Source: a virus. From it: a stretch of DNA of 21,235 nucleotides. The number at the start of each line of letters is the position of its first letter. The first letter of the stretch is position 1. Below, one piece after another: positions 1-7,085 of the stretch. A program made the translations under genes and the position numbers. Where the stretch lies: positions 1 through 21,235 of the IMG/VR virus record IMGVR_UViG_3300045922_000157; one strand, given 5' to 3'. Under the pieces are notes generated by a model that was given only the letters and a program-made list of their open reading frames with translations, was not told the origin of the DNA and did no database searches.

Positions 1-45
1 CACGCTGAATCGCTTGCAGCGGCGTATAATGCAGCGAATCAATGA
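1..45 (+). CDS. C-terminal end of upstream virion gene (partial, possibly major capsid protein)
   Basis: The first 45 nt read as one open frame ending in TGA at 43-45; the visible residues are HAESLAAAYNAANQ. The gene runs off the left edge of the window. It lies 12 nt upstream of the head-tail connector gene, a position normally held by the major capsid protein in siphophage head modules, but 14 residues are too few to recognise a family. The identity is an inference from position only. Confidence 0.5.
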   Translation, partial: HAESLAAAYNAANQ

Positions 46-57
46 CGGGAGAATGAC

Positions 58-597
58 ATGCCTCTGATTACGGCGGCAGATCTTGCGTCGTGGCTTGGCG
101 TTGATCCATCTTCGCCGAGGCTCGATGCCGCAATCTCTGTCGCGCATGATCTTGCCGCAGCATATGTCGGCACTGATTCGCTTGAGGCGATGGATCGCAT
201 CGAGACAATCACTCCGCCGCGCGATCGCAACACGTTGGAATTGCGTTATGGGCCGCTGACGGAATTGATCTCGGTGATGATCGCTGGAGATCCTGTCGGT
301 GATATTGAGGCTGGCGCGTGGATCATTGGCCGGAGGAACGGATTCAGGGCGGGAGTCGTGCATACGGTTGCGTATCGCACTGGGTGGGATCCGGATGACA
401 GCGGCGCAGGCGCACCATCGCAGGTAAGGTCTGCGCTGCTGATGATTGCATCTGCGGTACACGCGCGCGGGATTGACGGCGGCACTAAAACGAGTGAGCG
501 TATTGGAGACTGGGCTGCAACTTTTTCTGTTGGCATCGGCATTGTTCCTGATGATGCGCGCCTGTTGTTGAGGCATTATCGTCGTCCGCAATTATGA
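58..597 (+). CDS. Head-tail connector (HK97 gp6-like / phage gp6-like adaptor)
   Basis: The 179-residue product has the layout of gp6-like head-tail connectors. It opens with an N-terminal helix of the ITAADLASWLGVD type, continues with a segment around LRYGPLTELISV and a central YRTGWDPDD strand/loop, and has an alpha-helical C-terminal half. Such proteins form a ring under the portal vertex and create the docking site for the neck proteins. The ATG at 58 is preceded by CGGGAG at 46-51, a good ribosome binding site. The stop codon overlaps an ATG (ATGA at 594-597), and the 3' end of the gene runs into the first degenerate repeat of the mini-array at 590-764. The family is inferred from pattern and position; a related neck adaptor is the alternative. 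Confidence 0.75.
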   Translation: MPLITAADLASWLGVDPSSPRLDAAISVAHDLAAAYVGTDSLEAMDRIETITPPRDRNTLELRYGPLTELISVMIAGDPVGDIEAGAWIIGRRNGFRAGVVHTVAYRTGWDPDDSGAGAPSQVRSALLMIASAVHARGIDGGTKTSERIGDWAATFSVGIGIVPDDARLLLRHYRRPQL

Positions 598-764
598 GCG
601 ACCTCCGCCGCATCGTAGTGGAGACGGGTTATGACCATCCGGCGAGAATCACCATGCGATCTCCGCCGCCTTGTAGTGGAGACCCGTACGGCTTGAGCCG
701 GGCGGCCAGTCCCCGATCATCGAGCGGCGTCACCCTGCGACCTCCGCCGCTTGGTAGCGGAGAC
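590..764 (+). CRISPR. Degenerate three-repeat CRISPR-like mini-array in the head-tail operon
   Basis: Three 36-nt elements lie at 590-625, 648-683 and 729-764, separated by 22 and 45 nt. On the plus strand each ends with the same hairpin as the main array read on its minus strand: CTCCGC, a 9-nt loop, then GTGGAG or GCGGAG, then AC. Compared with the main array (reverse complement), element 2 matches the repeat at 17483-17518 at 35 of 36 positions. Element 1 is identical to the repeat at 17556-17591 over its last 28 nt, and element 3 matches the consensus at 34 of 36. The cluster fills most of the 263-nt gap between the connector and the DUF115-like gene and would be transcribed with the late operon. 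Any third guide would begin at 765. There is no cas gene nearby. It may be a functional solo array or a relic. Confidence 0.85.
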
Positions 765-860
765 GGCGTCCACCCGCGTACACTCATGCGCTGGGCAGCG
801 CGTCATTGGTCCAACTGGGACACAGCGCTGTATGTCGAGGCAAAGTAGACGCATCATCGC

Positions 861-1505
861 ATGATAACGTCCATTCCACGCGAGTGGGATAGCCTCACTG
901 CATTCGTCATTGGCGGAGGCCCATCTGTCGTTGATCTCGGCCACGACCGCATGATTGCTCGACTTGAGGGTAGGCATCCGGTCATCGCGATCAACAATGC
1001 ATATCTGCTTGCACCATGGGCCGACGTTCTCTATTGGGCCGATAACTATTGGCTCTGTGACAATTGGAGAGACGTCGGGAAACGCCACGTCGGCTGGTAT
1101 CGCATCACGCGACAGATTCCACGACTGCGTGATGTGAGCCGGAAGTATGTTCAGGCGTGGATTGACTGTATAAAGGTCATACAATGCAAACCTGTCGGCG
1201 GAATCAGTTTTGATCCGTCGATCATTTATGGTCGCAACGGCGGGCATCATGCGATCAACATTGCTGCGCTGTTCGGTGCGTCGCGCATCGTGCTGATCGG
1301 ATTCGATATGCACGCGAGAGCGCGCAAGCAGAATTGGCACGATTTGCATTCACGGCCTGCCAGGACTGACGGTTATCAGGGGTGGATCGACGACATGAAT
1401 CAGGCCGCAAGCGATTTGCGCGGTGCCGGAATCCATGTGCTAAATGCTAACAGGAATAGCGCACTGCGGTGTTTTGATTTTGTCGACCTCGCCGACGTCA
1501 TATGA
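861..1505 (+). CDS. DUF115 / MptE-like Rossmann-fold protein
   Basis: The 214-residue product has the signature of the DUF115/MptE-like group often annotated in phages as a norphogenetic protein. A nucleotide-binding-like glycine loop AFVIGGGPSV sits at residues 14-23, followed by the NNAYLLAPWADVLYWAD segment (45-61) and then GGHHAINIAALFGASRIVLIGFDMH in two parts around residues 127-151. Relatives include 6-hydroxymethylpterin diphosphokinase-like and sialyltransferase-like folds, so a nucleotide or nucleotide-sugar ligand is plausible, but the reaction is unknown. The gene is out of place functionally, inserted among head-tail joining genes directly behind the mini-array. The ATG at 861 has no strong ribosome binding site. 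Its end overlaps the next ATG by 4 nt (ATGA at 1502). Confidence 0.7.
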   Translation: MITSIPREWDSLTAFVIGGGPSVVDLGHDRMIARLEGRHPVIAINNAYLLAPWADVLYWADNYWLCDNWRDVGKRHVGWYRITRQIPRLRDVSRKYVQAWIDCIKVIQCKPVGGISFDPSIIYGRNGGHHAINIAALFGASRIVLIGFDMHARARKQNWHDLHSRPARTDGYQGWIDDMNQAASDLRGAGIHVLNANRNSALRCFDFVDLADVI

Positions 1506-1597
1506 GTGCAATTTTTGTAAGAGGCAGCAACCGATGTCGAGACGCGCATTGGGCGAGAAGACATCATGAGCTATGCGTTCAAACGCGGTGCATCGTA

Positions 1598-1930
1598 ATG
1601 ATCGCGCATCTCCTCAATACGACGTGTCAGATAATGCGTTCTGAGCCGATATCTGACGATCAAGGCGGCTGGATCGAATCAATGATCGTCGCGGCGACGG
1701 TTCCGTGTCGCATCGCGCCTGCGAGCAGTTCCGAAGTTGAGATCGCAAAGCAGCGCAACGCGCTCGTGACGCATGCGCTCTATCTTCCGGCCGGAACGGA
1801 TTTGCGCATAGGCGACGTTGTTGTGCTCGAGTCAGGACGCGAAATGCGGGTGTCGATACCGGATCTGAGTCCATCAATTCCAACGCACCACCGCAAGGCG
1901 CTGGTCGTCGAGCAGCAATCGGTCGAATGA
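1598..1930 (+). CDS. Head closure / head-tail joining protein
   Basis: The 110-residue product begins MIAHLLNTT and contains a beta-rich core with TVPCRIAPASSSEVEIAKQ and LYLPAGTDLRIGDVVVLESG. This matches the small beta-barrel stoppers (SPP1 gp16 / HK97-type head closure proteins) that seal the connector after packaging. The frame is open back to an ATG at 1502, but the upstream 32 codons are Arg/His/Cys-rich and unlike the family, so I place the start at 1598, where TAATG couples it to a tiny upstream frame. It is followed after 1 nt by the gp10-like gene. The family assignment is by pattern and gene order. Confidence 0.65.
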   Translation: MIAHLLNTTCQIMRSEPISDDQGGWIESMIVAATVPCRIAPASSSEVEIAKQRNALVTHALYLPAGTDLRIGDVVVLESGREMRVSIPDLSPSIPTHHRKALVVEQQSVE

Positions 1931-1931
1931 C

Positions 1932-2315
1932 ATGGCGCGAGTGGAATGGCGGGCTGATAGCGTTCGATCAAAGACGCGGCTCAGCGTCGAGCGCGGAATG
2001 ACGCGCGCAATGTTGTATCTCGAAGGTCGCATAATCAGAAAGATCAGCAAGGGGCAGCCGCCGTCAAAGCCCGGCGAGCCATGGCATACGTTGTATGGCA
2101 CGTCGAGGCGATCAATGACGCACCAGGTTGAGGTCGGAAATCGCGAAGTCATTGGCCGCGTCGGCAGCAATGTCGTCTATGTGCGCCGCCTTGAATTTGG
2201 ATTCGTCGGCATCGACGCGGCTGGACGTAATATCAATCAAGAACCGCGACCTGCAATGCGACCTGCTCTGCGTGAATCCAGAGAAGAGATCGTGAGACGG
2301 ATTGCGCGAGGATGA
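1932..2315 (+). CDS. HK97 gp10-like neck / tail completion protein
   Basis: The 127-residue product has an N-terminal helix, then the characteristic stretch RIIRKISKGQPPSKPGEPWHTLYGTSRRSM, a short beta region with VIGRVGSNVVYVRRLEFGF, and a C-terminal basic helix ending PAMRPALRESREEIVRRIARG. The phrase SKPGEPP/W followed later by Y.rrLEFG and RPAmRPAL is typical of HK97-gp10-like proteins, which complete the tail or form part of the neck at the connector interface. The ATG is 1 nt after the preceding stop, so the pair is probably translationally coupled. Confidence 0.8.
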   Translation: MARVEWRADSVRSKTRLSVERGMTRAMLYLEGRIIRKISKGQPPSKPGEPWHTLYGTSRRSMTHQVEVGNREVIGRVGSNVVYVRRLEFGFVGIDAAGRNINQEPRPAMRPALRESREEIVRRIARG

Positions 2316-2318
2316 CGC

Positions 2319-2729
2319 ATGCTAAACGTGACAAGATCAATCGTCGACCGGCTCAAATCTGACGCGACCGTCAGCTACCTTGTCGCGACATATCGAGGCG
2401 AGCCTGCGATATTCAGTGCGTGGCCCGTGCCAGCTGATGCAGCGCGTCCATATATCGTGACAGATGGCAACGTCACTGACGATGACGACGACGCAGACAG
2501 CGTTAGCCTGCGCACGATCACGCGCGATATTGCGTGCTACGCGGACAACAAGGGGAGCGCGCGAGACGTTGAGGATATTGCCGAGGCTGTGCGGTCTGCG
2601 TTGCACGGCGCGTCGTTTGCCGTCGACGGCGGACGATTGCTCGTGTGCAGATGCACTGGACCTGTCGTTGCGCCGACGGACAATAGAGTCCTTGGCCGCG
2701 TCGTAACTGTATCGCTGCTTATCAACTAA
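2319..2729 (+). CDS. Tail terminator / completion protein (DUF3168-like)
   Basis: The 136-residue product begins with a helix MLNVTRSIVDRLKSDATVSYLV, continues with IFSAWPVPADAARPYIV, a stretch of aspartates, and alternating strands DIACYADNKGSARDVEDIAEAVRSALHG and VLGRVVTVSLLIN. The P.da..PYIV, W/Y-ad-sa and closing strand are the pattern of DUF3168/gp17-like tail terminators, which cap the tail tube and join it to the neck. It sits between the gp10-like gene and the tail tube gene, exactly the expected slot. Its stop is shared with the ribosome binding site of the next gene (TAAGGAG). Confidence 0.75.
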   Translation: MLNVTRSIVDRLKSDATVSYLVATYRGEPAIFSAWPVPADAARPYIVTDGNVTDDDDDADSVSLRTITRDIACYADNKGSARDVEDIAEAVRSALHGASFAVDGGRLLVCRCTGPVVAPTDNRVLGRVVTVSLLIN

Positions 2730-2739
2730 GGAGACTATG

Positions 2740-3162
2740 ATGGCGACGAATGCGTTCAAAGGGCGCGAGGCTGCGCTCTATCTCGGCGACGGCGGATCGC
2801 CGGAAACGTTCACTAAGTTTGCCGGCGCTCGCACGACGGCAATGACTCTCAATAATGAACCCGTCGATATCACGAATATCGACTCCAACGGCTTCCGCGA
2901 ATTGCTGCCGGATGCCGGTGTGCAGTCGATGGACGTGCGCATCGACGGTGTCGTCAACGATGCAGCCGTCTATCTTGAGGTGCAGCAGCAGGCGACAGAC
3001 AGGACGATTCGCAGATATCAGTTCCGCTCCGGCAGCGGCGATATTTGGGAAGCGAACATGATCGTCCAATCGCTTGAGCGCACAGGCACATATAACGATG
3101 CCGAGACGTTCACGATCTCGCTGCAATCGAGTGGGCCTATCGCATTCGAGACGGCGAGCTGA
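2740..3162 (+). CDS. Major tail tube protein
   Basis: The 140-residue product, beginning MATNAFKGREAALYLG, resembles TP901-1/GTA-type major tail proteins. Recognisable pieces are the N-terminal GREAALYLGD, the segment TTAMTLNNEPVDITNIDSNGFRELLPDAGVQSMDVRIDGV and the closing strands TFTISLQSSG. These proteins stack as hexameric rings to form the tail tube. Two adjacent ATGs exist at 2737 and 2740; the AAGGAG at 2728-2733 is 3 nt from the first and 6 nt from the second, so 2740 is the better start. It is followed by the two chaperones and the tape measure, the canonical tail order. Confidence 0.85.
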   Translation: MATNAFKGREAALYLGDGGSPETFTKFAGARTTAMTLNNEPVDITNIDSNGFRELLPDAGVQSMDVRIDGVVNDAAVYLEVQQQATDRTIRRYQFRSGSGDIWEANMIVQSLERTGTYNDAETFTISLQSSGPIAFETAS

Positions 3163-3171
3163 CGGTGATCG

Positions 3172-3513
3172 ATGACGACTCTGCGTGCTGAGACGGTGTT
3201 CGTCATCGACGGCGAACGCTATCCTCGTCGACCGACATTCGCAATCATCGCAGCAATCGAGCGGCAATTCGGAGCGATATGGCCGCTTTTGCAGCGCGCG
3301 ACAAGTGCGTCGATTGGGATCGAGGAGACGGCGACAATCGTTCACATCATCCTTGGCGGTCAGCAACAAGGCGCACCAAAACTCGGCCGCGTGCAAGAGG
3401 CTGTGTTCGAGGAATACTCCGAGTTCCTGAAGCTCGTCGCTGAGTTCCTCGTAAACGCGATCACTGATCCGAGCAGGAGTGCTGAGGGAAACGCGACAGC
3501 GGCGACGCAATGA
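3172..3513 (+). CDS. Tail assembly chaperone 1 (GTA-gp10-like, Phage_TAC family)
   Basis: The 113-residue product contains ETVFVIDGERYPRRPTFAIIAAIERQFGAIWPLLQRATSASIGIEETATIVHIILGG, the pattern of GTA-gp10-like tail assembly proteins: a short beta start followed by a helical body. Family members coat the tape measure protein before tube polymerisation. It lies directly between tail tube and the TIGR02216-like gene and overlaps the latter by 4 nt (ATGA at 3510). In many phages this pair is made by a programmed frameshift; here the second frame has its own ATG and coupling looks sufficient. Confidence 0.8.
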   Translation: MTTLRAETVFVIDGERYPRRPTFAIIAAIERQFGAIWPLLQRATSASIGIEETATIVHIILGGQQQGAPKLGRVQEAVFEEYSEFLKLVAEFLVNAITDPSRSAEGNATAATQ

Positions 3514-3749
3514 GCGCGTCGCCAGATGAAACGCTACCGTGGCGCAGGCTCATGGAGATCGGCATGGGCGTTCTTGGCTGGGGACCGGATCAATTCTGGT
3601 CGGCGACTCTGCGCGACTTCAATGCAGCATTCGCCGGTTGGCAGGAGGCGCACGGCACAACAAAGGATCATGATATGTATCGCAGCATGGCCGCAGCAGC
3701 GGACAAATTCCCGAAGCGAACAAAGAGCATCATGAAGCATGGCCGTTGA
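3510..3749 (+). CDS. Tail assembly chaperone 2 (TIGR02216 / DUF2376-like, rcc01693 family)
   Basis: The 79-residue product carries PWRRLMEIGMGVLGWGPDQFWSATLRDFNAAFAGW, split here into its core helix and tryptophan-rich middle. This is diagnostic of the small alphaproteobacterial phage and gene transfer agent proteins encoded just before the tape measure gene. They are thought to act with the preceding protein as tape measure chaperones. Overlaps of 4 nt upstream and 11 nt downstream imply tight translational coupling. The C terminus is lysine/arginine-rich (KFPKRTKSIMKHGR). Confidence 0.8.
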   Translation: MSASPDETLPWRRLMEIGMGVLGWGPDQFWSATLRDFNAAFAGWQEAHGTTKDHDMYRSMAAAADKFPKRTKSIMKHGR

Positions 3750-6060
3750 CGCGAAGCTCGGCGAGGCGTTCGTCGAGATCATTGCGCGCATGGATCGCTT
3801 CGAGAGCGATCTAAATCAGGCGCGCAAGACGACTGAGAAATCAGCGCGTAGCATGCAGCAATCAATGGATGGATTGCGCTCGCGCGTCGATCAGGTAAGC
3901 CAGTCGATCATCAGCCTGCGCTCCGTTGTTGCCGTGCTCGCGTCAGGCGGATTGTCGATGTTCATTCGCGGAATGATCGAGGCCGGAGACGAGATCGCGA
4001 AGACGGCGGCAACGATTGGATTGACCGGTGAGCAACTGCAAGAATTCCGTCATGCAGCTGGTCTCGCCGGCGTAAAGCAGGCGGAGTTGACAGACTCGCT
4101 GCGCAGGTTCAGTCGCGGCATGGGCGAATCTGGAGATGAAGTATCGACGTTTCAGCGTGCGCTCGGTCGATTGGGATTGCGATTCAGTGAAGTTCGTCGG
4201 CTTGGATTTGATGAGCAAGTCAAGATCGTCAGCGACCGGTTGAGTCGCATGTCGAATATAACGGAGCGAAACGCGATCGCGTTTGAATTATTCGGTCGCA
4301 CTGGTATTCGCGCCGTGAATTTTTTGGCGCAAGGCCGCGCAGAAATAGAGAAGATGGCAGACGAGGCGCGGCGATTTGGGCTCGTCCTCTCAGAAGACAC
4401 TCTAAAGAAAGCAGAGCAGACCAACGACGAGTTCGACCGCATCGGCAACGCGCTGCGCACGGCGGGAATCAATATCGCTGTCGGATTCCTTCCGGTCATT
4501 CAGCAATTGCGCGAAATGTTCACCGATCCGTCGTTTCAGAGTGGCGTTCGCAGTATCGCATCTGGAGTCGCTGACCTGGTTAAGACTCTGATCGATAATC
4601 GCGACAAGATCGTTATTGCCGTCAGCGCGCTTGCAGGATTGCGCATAGGAGCAGCGATTGGCGGTGCCGCCCTCGGCAGGCAAGGCGCGATCACCGGCGG
4701 CGTGCTCGGCGCAATCACCGGCATGATTGCTGGATCTGAATTGATGCGATCAGAGATCGACAAGATGACTGCCGATCTCGATCAGCTCATTCGCAAGCGC
4801 GACGATCTTGCCAAGCGGATCGAGCGCGCGACGACGCCGCAGGATGTCGTGGCGCTGACAACGCAATTCGAGGCTTTGCAGCGAGAGATCGCAGTCAAGC
4901 GCGCAGCTATCGCAGAGCTACGCAAGAGCGCAGAGACAGACGCAGGACGTCCTGTTGAGATAACGGTAAGGCCAGAGCGAGGCATAACGCCGATATTTCA
5001 TGAAATCGACCTCGCGATAAAAGAGCTTAGCTTCCGTCGCGGCCTCATATCTGACGAGTTCAGGGGATTCGCAGAGGGATTCCCTGAGATGCTGAAGGCG
5101 CTCAAACTCCAAGGCGTCGATGTGATGGATGTTCTTGGTCGCGGCCCGGAGCGTCTAACTGGACAATTCCGCGATCTTAATTCTGCGATGCTCGACGTGC
5201 AGGCCGCGCAACTGCGCGTCGATATCGCAGGCCCCGTCGAGAAACTCAATAGAGAGCTCGACAAGGCGCGCGTCCTTCTCAACGCGAACAAGATCTCAAT
5301 CGACGAATTCAACACGCGGACTCAGCAATTGCAATTCCCGCAGCTGTCGCAATTCATTCAGCAGTCCGGAGATCTGCGGTATCAACTCGATCAGCTCGCC
5401 GTCGGATCGCTCAACAATCTCGGCAGCGCATTCCGCGATGTGATATCGGGATCCAAATCGCTCGGAGATGCGTTCAAGCAATTCGCAATTCAAGGCGCGT
5501 CCGCGATCACGGAAATGATCTTCCGAATGCTTGTCCTCGAGTCCGTCGCTCGCATGATACGCAATGCGATCAGCGGCGTTGTCGGAGGCGATCTGCTCGG
5601 CGGCATATTCGGCGGAGGCACAGCTGTCGCCGGCGGAGGCGGTGCTGCCGTAGGCAATCCGACGATCATCGGAGGGCTGTATCATTCCGGCGGTATCGTT
5701 GGCAGAGGAGGAACGCCGATCGTAGTGCCGTCAAGTCTGTTTGCCGATGCGCCGCGCATGCACTCCGGAGGCATGATCGGACCTGGCGAAGTTCCGGTGA
5801 TTGCTCGTCGCGGCGAGGTGATCGGCTGGCCGGCACAGATGCGCGCCGCCTTTGGCGGAGAGCGAGCCAGCGTCGAGGTGCATATCCACAACGCCCCGCA
5901 GGGCACGCGCGTCACGGAGAGCTCGTCCGATAGCGGCCGCCGCCGCATTGATGTCGTCATCGACGAGTCCGTTGCCCGGGCTGTCGCGACGCCCGGCTCC
6001 ATGTCAAGCCGATCAATCAGGACGGCCTTTGGCGCGCGCGAAATGCTCGTCTCTGGTTAG
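3739..6060 (+). CDS. Tail tape measure protein
   Basis: The 773-residue product is the longest gene after the tail chaperones. Residues 1-60 are coiled-coil (RMDRFESDLNQARKTTEKSA), followed by a hydrophobic segment near 60-80 and long amphipathic helices throughout. A Gly/Ala-rich hydrophobic stretch (LAGLRIGAAIGGAALG, GVLGAITGMIAGS) lies near 290-335. The C-terminal 150 residues hold a Gly-rich hydrophobic region and GGIVGRGGTPIVVPSSLFADAPRMHSGGMIGPGEVPV, typical of lambda-family tape measures. The protein sets tail length and is ejected ahead of the DNA. By the usual scaling of about 0.15 nm per residue the tail would be near 115 nm. It overlaps the upstream chaperone by 11 nt. Confidence 0.9.
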   Translation: MAVDAKLGEAFVEIIARMDRFESDLNQARKTTEKSARSMQQSMDGLRSRVDQVSQSIISLRSVVAVLASGGLSMFIRGMIEAGDEIAKTAATIGLTGEQLQEFRHAAGLAGVKQAELTDSLRRFSRGMGESGDEVSTFQRALGRLGLRFSEVRRLGFDEQVKIVSDRLSRMSNITERNAIAFELFGRTGIRAVNFLAQGRAEIEKMADEARRFGLVLSEDTLKKAEQTNDEFDRIGNALRTAGINIAVGFLPVIQQLREMFTDPSFQSGVRSIASGVADLVKTLIDNRDKIVIAVSALAGLRIGAAIGGAALGRQGAITGGVLGAITGMIAGSELMRSEIDKMTADLDQLIRKRDDLAKRIERATTPQDVVALTTQFEALQREIAVKRAAIAELRKSAETDAGRPVEITVRPERGITPIFHEIDLAIKELSFRRGLISDEFRGFAEGFPEMLKALKLQGVDVMDVLGRGPERLTGQFRDLNSAMLDVQAAQLRVDIAGPVEKLNRELDKARVLLNANKISIDEFNTRTQQLQFPQLSQFIQQSGDLRYQLDQLAVGSLNNLGSAFRDVISGSKSLGDAFKQFAIQGASAITEMIFRMLVLESVARMIRNAISGVVGGDLLGGIFGGGTAVAGGGGAAVGNPTIIGGLYHSGGIVGRGGTPIVVPSSLFADAPRMHSGGMIGPGEVPVIARRGEVIGWPAQMRAAFGGERASVEVHIHNAPQGTRVTESSSDSGRRRIDVVIDESVARAVATPGSMSSRSIRTAFGAREMLVSG

Positions 6061-6136
6061 GACGCTATGCCTGTGAATATCGCATCAGCGGCCGTCTCTG
6101 CGGCTCCCAGGGGCAGATCAGATAGGGGTCTATGCA

Positions 6137-6574
6137 ATGCCTGCCCTGCCTGACATTCCGTCGTACCTGCTCCGCTATGTGACGCCCGACGAGATCTCGT
6201 CCACGATCCCGGATGCGCGCCGCCGGCTGTCGCCGGAATCCGGCCCTCCGCTCATGCATCGCGCCTACTCGCTGACGGTGAGGCCGATATCATTCCGCAT
6301 CGTGACGGATCGAGACGGCATGGCCATGCTGCGCAATTTCTGGACGCACGATCTCGCCGGCGGAGTCAAGCCGTTCGTGATGCACGACTTGCTCTTGCAT
6401 GGCGCAACGCTGACGGATGAGAACGGCAACGATCTCGTCGATGACGGCAGCGACATATTAAACTCAGCGCCGATCGTGGTGCAATTCGACGAGCCGCCAC
6501 GCGAATCCGTGTTCGGCCGCAACACAATGTATGTCAGCGTGTCGTTATCATTGTTCGAATTGCCGGTGCCGTAA
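6137..6574 (+). CDS. Minor tail protein (distal tail, gpM-like position)
   Basis: The 145-residue beta-rich product contains YSLTVRPISFRIVTDRDGMAMLRNFWTHDLAGGVKPFVMHDLLLHGATL and ends VQFDEPPRESVFGRNTMYVSVSLSLFELPVP. The architecture, a measured-region domain with FW...GG..PF and a final strand, and its position directly behind the tape measure, resemble distal tail ring proteins of the lambda gpM class. The exact family is not certain. The 76 nt separating it from the tape measure hold only a possible 28-codon frame starting at 6067. It is followed after 1 nt by the DUF1833-like gene. Confidence 0.55.
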   Translation: MPALPDIPSYLLRYVTPDEISSTIPDARRRLSPESGPPLMHRAYSLTVRPISFRIVTDRDGMAMLRNFWTHDLAGGVKPFVMHDLLLHGATLTDENGNDLVDDGSDILNSAPIVVQFDEPPRESVFGRNTMYVSVSLSLFELPVP

Positions 6575-6575
6575 C

Positions 6576-7085
6576 ATGCCGCGAGGATCATACAGCTGGA
6601 ACGTCCGCAAGGAATTCCAATCAGGACATTCAGGCATTGTCGCTATCGACCTCATAACGATAGAGCACGATGCGTTGGATGAGCCCATCAGATTGTCCAG
6701 CGATCCGACGGAGGTTATCTCACTTGATCCGCTGCGATATGGGACTCGATCGCGCGGCAGCATCTATTGGTTCGTCATTCTTTCGTCGCCGATACCTGAC
6801 GAGCGTGACAACACGCCGATTCGCACTACGCTGACGATTGCCAACATCAATCCAGACGTTGTTTCCGCTGCGCGATCGGTAACGACTCCTGCAACCGTGA
6901 TGTTCGAGACCGTGCTGTCGAGTGACACGGATACGGTTGTCGACCGCATCAGCGGCATGCACATCATGGAGGCGGGTCTGTCAGATGACAGGCTCACATT
7001 GCAATTGTCGCGCGAGATGATCTTGCGGCGCATGTTTCCATTCCATCGGATCGTCAAGCAATGGTTCCCGACGATCGACGAATAG
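6576..7085 (+). CDS. Minor tail protein (DUF1833-like, gpL-like)
   Basis: The 169-residue product begins MPRGSYSWNVRKEFQSGHSG and contains the DUF1833 hallmarks LITIEHDALDEPIRLSSDPTEVISLDPLRYGTR, FVILSSPIPDERDNTPIRTTLTIANINPDVV and later SREMILRRMFPFHRIVKQWFP. DUF1833 proteins occupy the lambda minor tail L slot at the tail tip, between the distal tail ring and the hub. The open frame extends to 6531, but those 15 extra residues overlap the previous gene and are Cys-rich, so the ATG at 6576, 1 nt after the previous stop, is preferred. It overlaps the following gene by up to 25 nt. Confidence 0.75.
   Translation: MPRGSYSWNVRKEFQSGHSGIVAIDLITIEHDALDEPIRLSSDPTEVISLDPLRYGTRSRGSIYWFVILSSPIPDERDNTPIRTTLTIANINPDVVSAARSVTTPATVMFETVLSSDTDTVVDRISGMHIMEAGLSDDRLTLQLSREMILRRMFPFHRIVKQWFPTIDE

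Noticed and set aside
626-647. First mini-array spacer as a shortened copy of main-array spacer S3
   Set aside because: Only a short CAT-CCGG-GAGA resemblance is visible with gaps, too weak to claim common origin.
594-848. An 84-codon frame starting in ATGA overlap with the connector stop
   Set aside because: Three of its segments are just the translated mini-array repeats, and it lacks family features. A short true peptide cannot be fully excluded because the start overlap is well placed.
717-1349. Minus-strand 210-codon frame
   Set aside because: It is antisense to the DUF115-like gene, which has clear motifs in its own frame.
6061-6136. A 28-codon frame from 6067 between the tape measure and the next tail gene
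   Set aside because: It overlaps the next start, has no clear ribosome binding site and no protein-like pattern.
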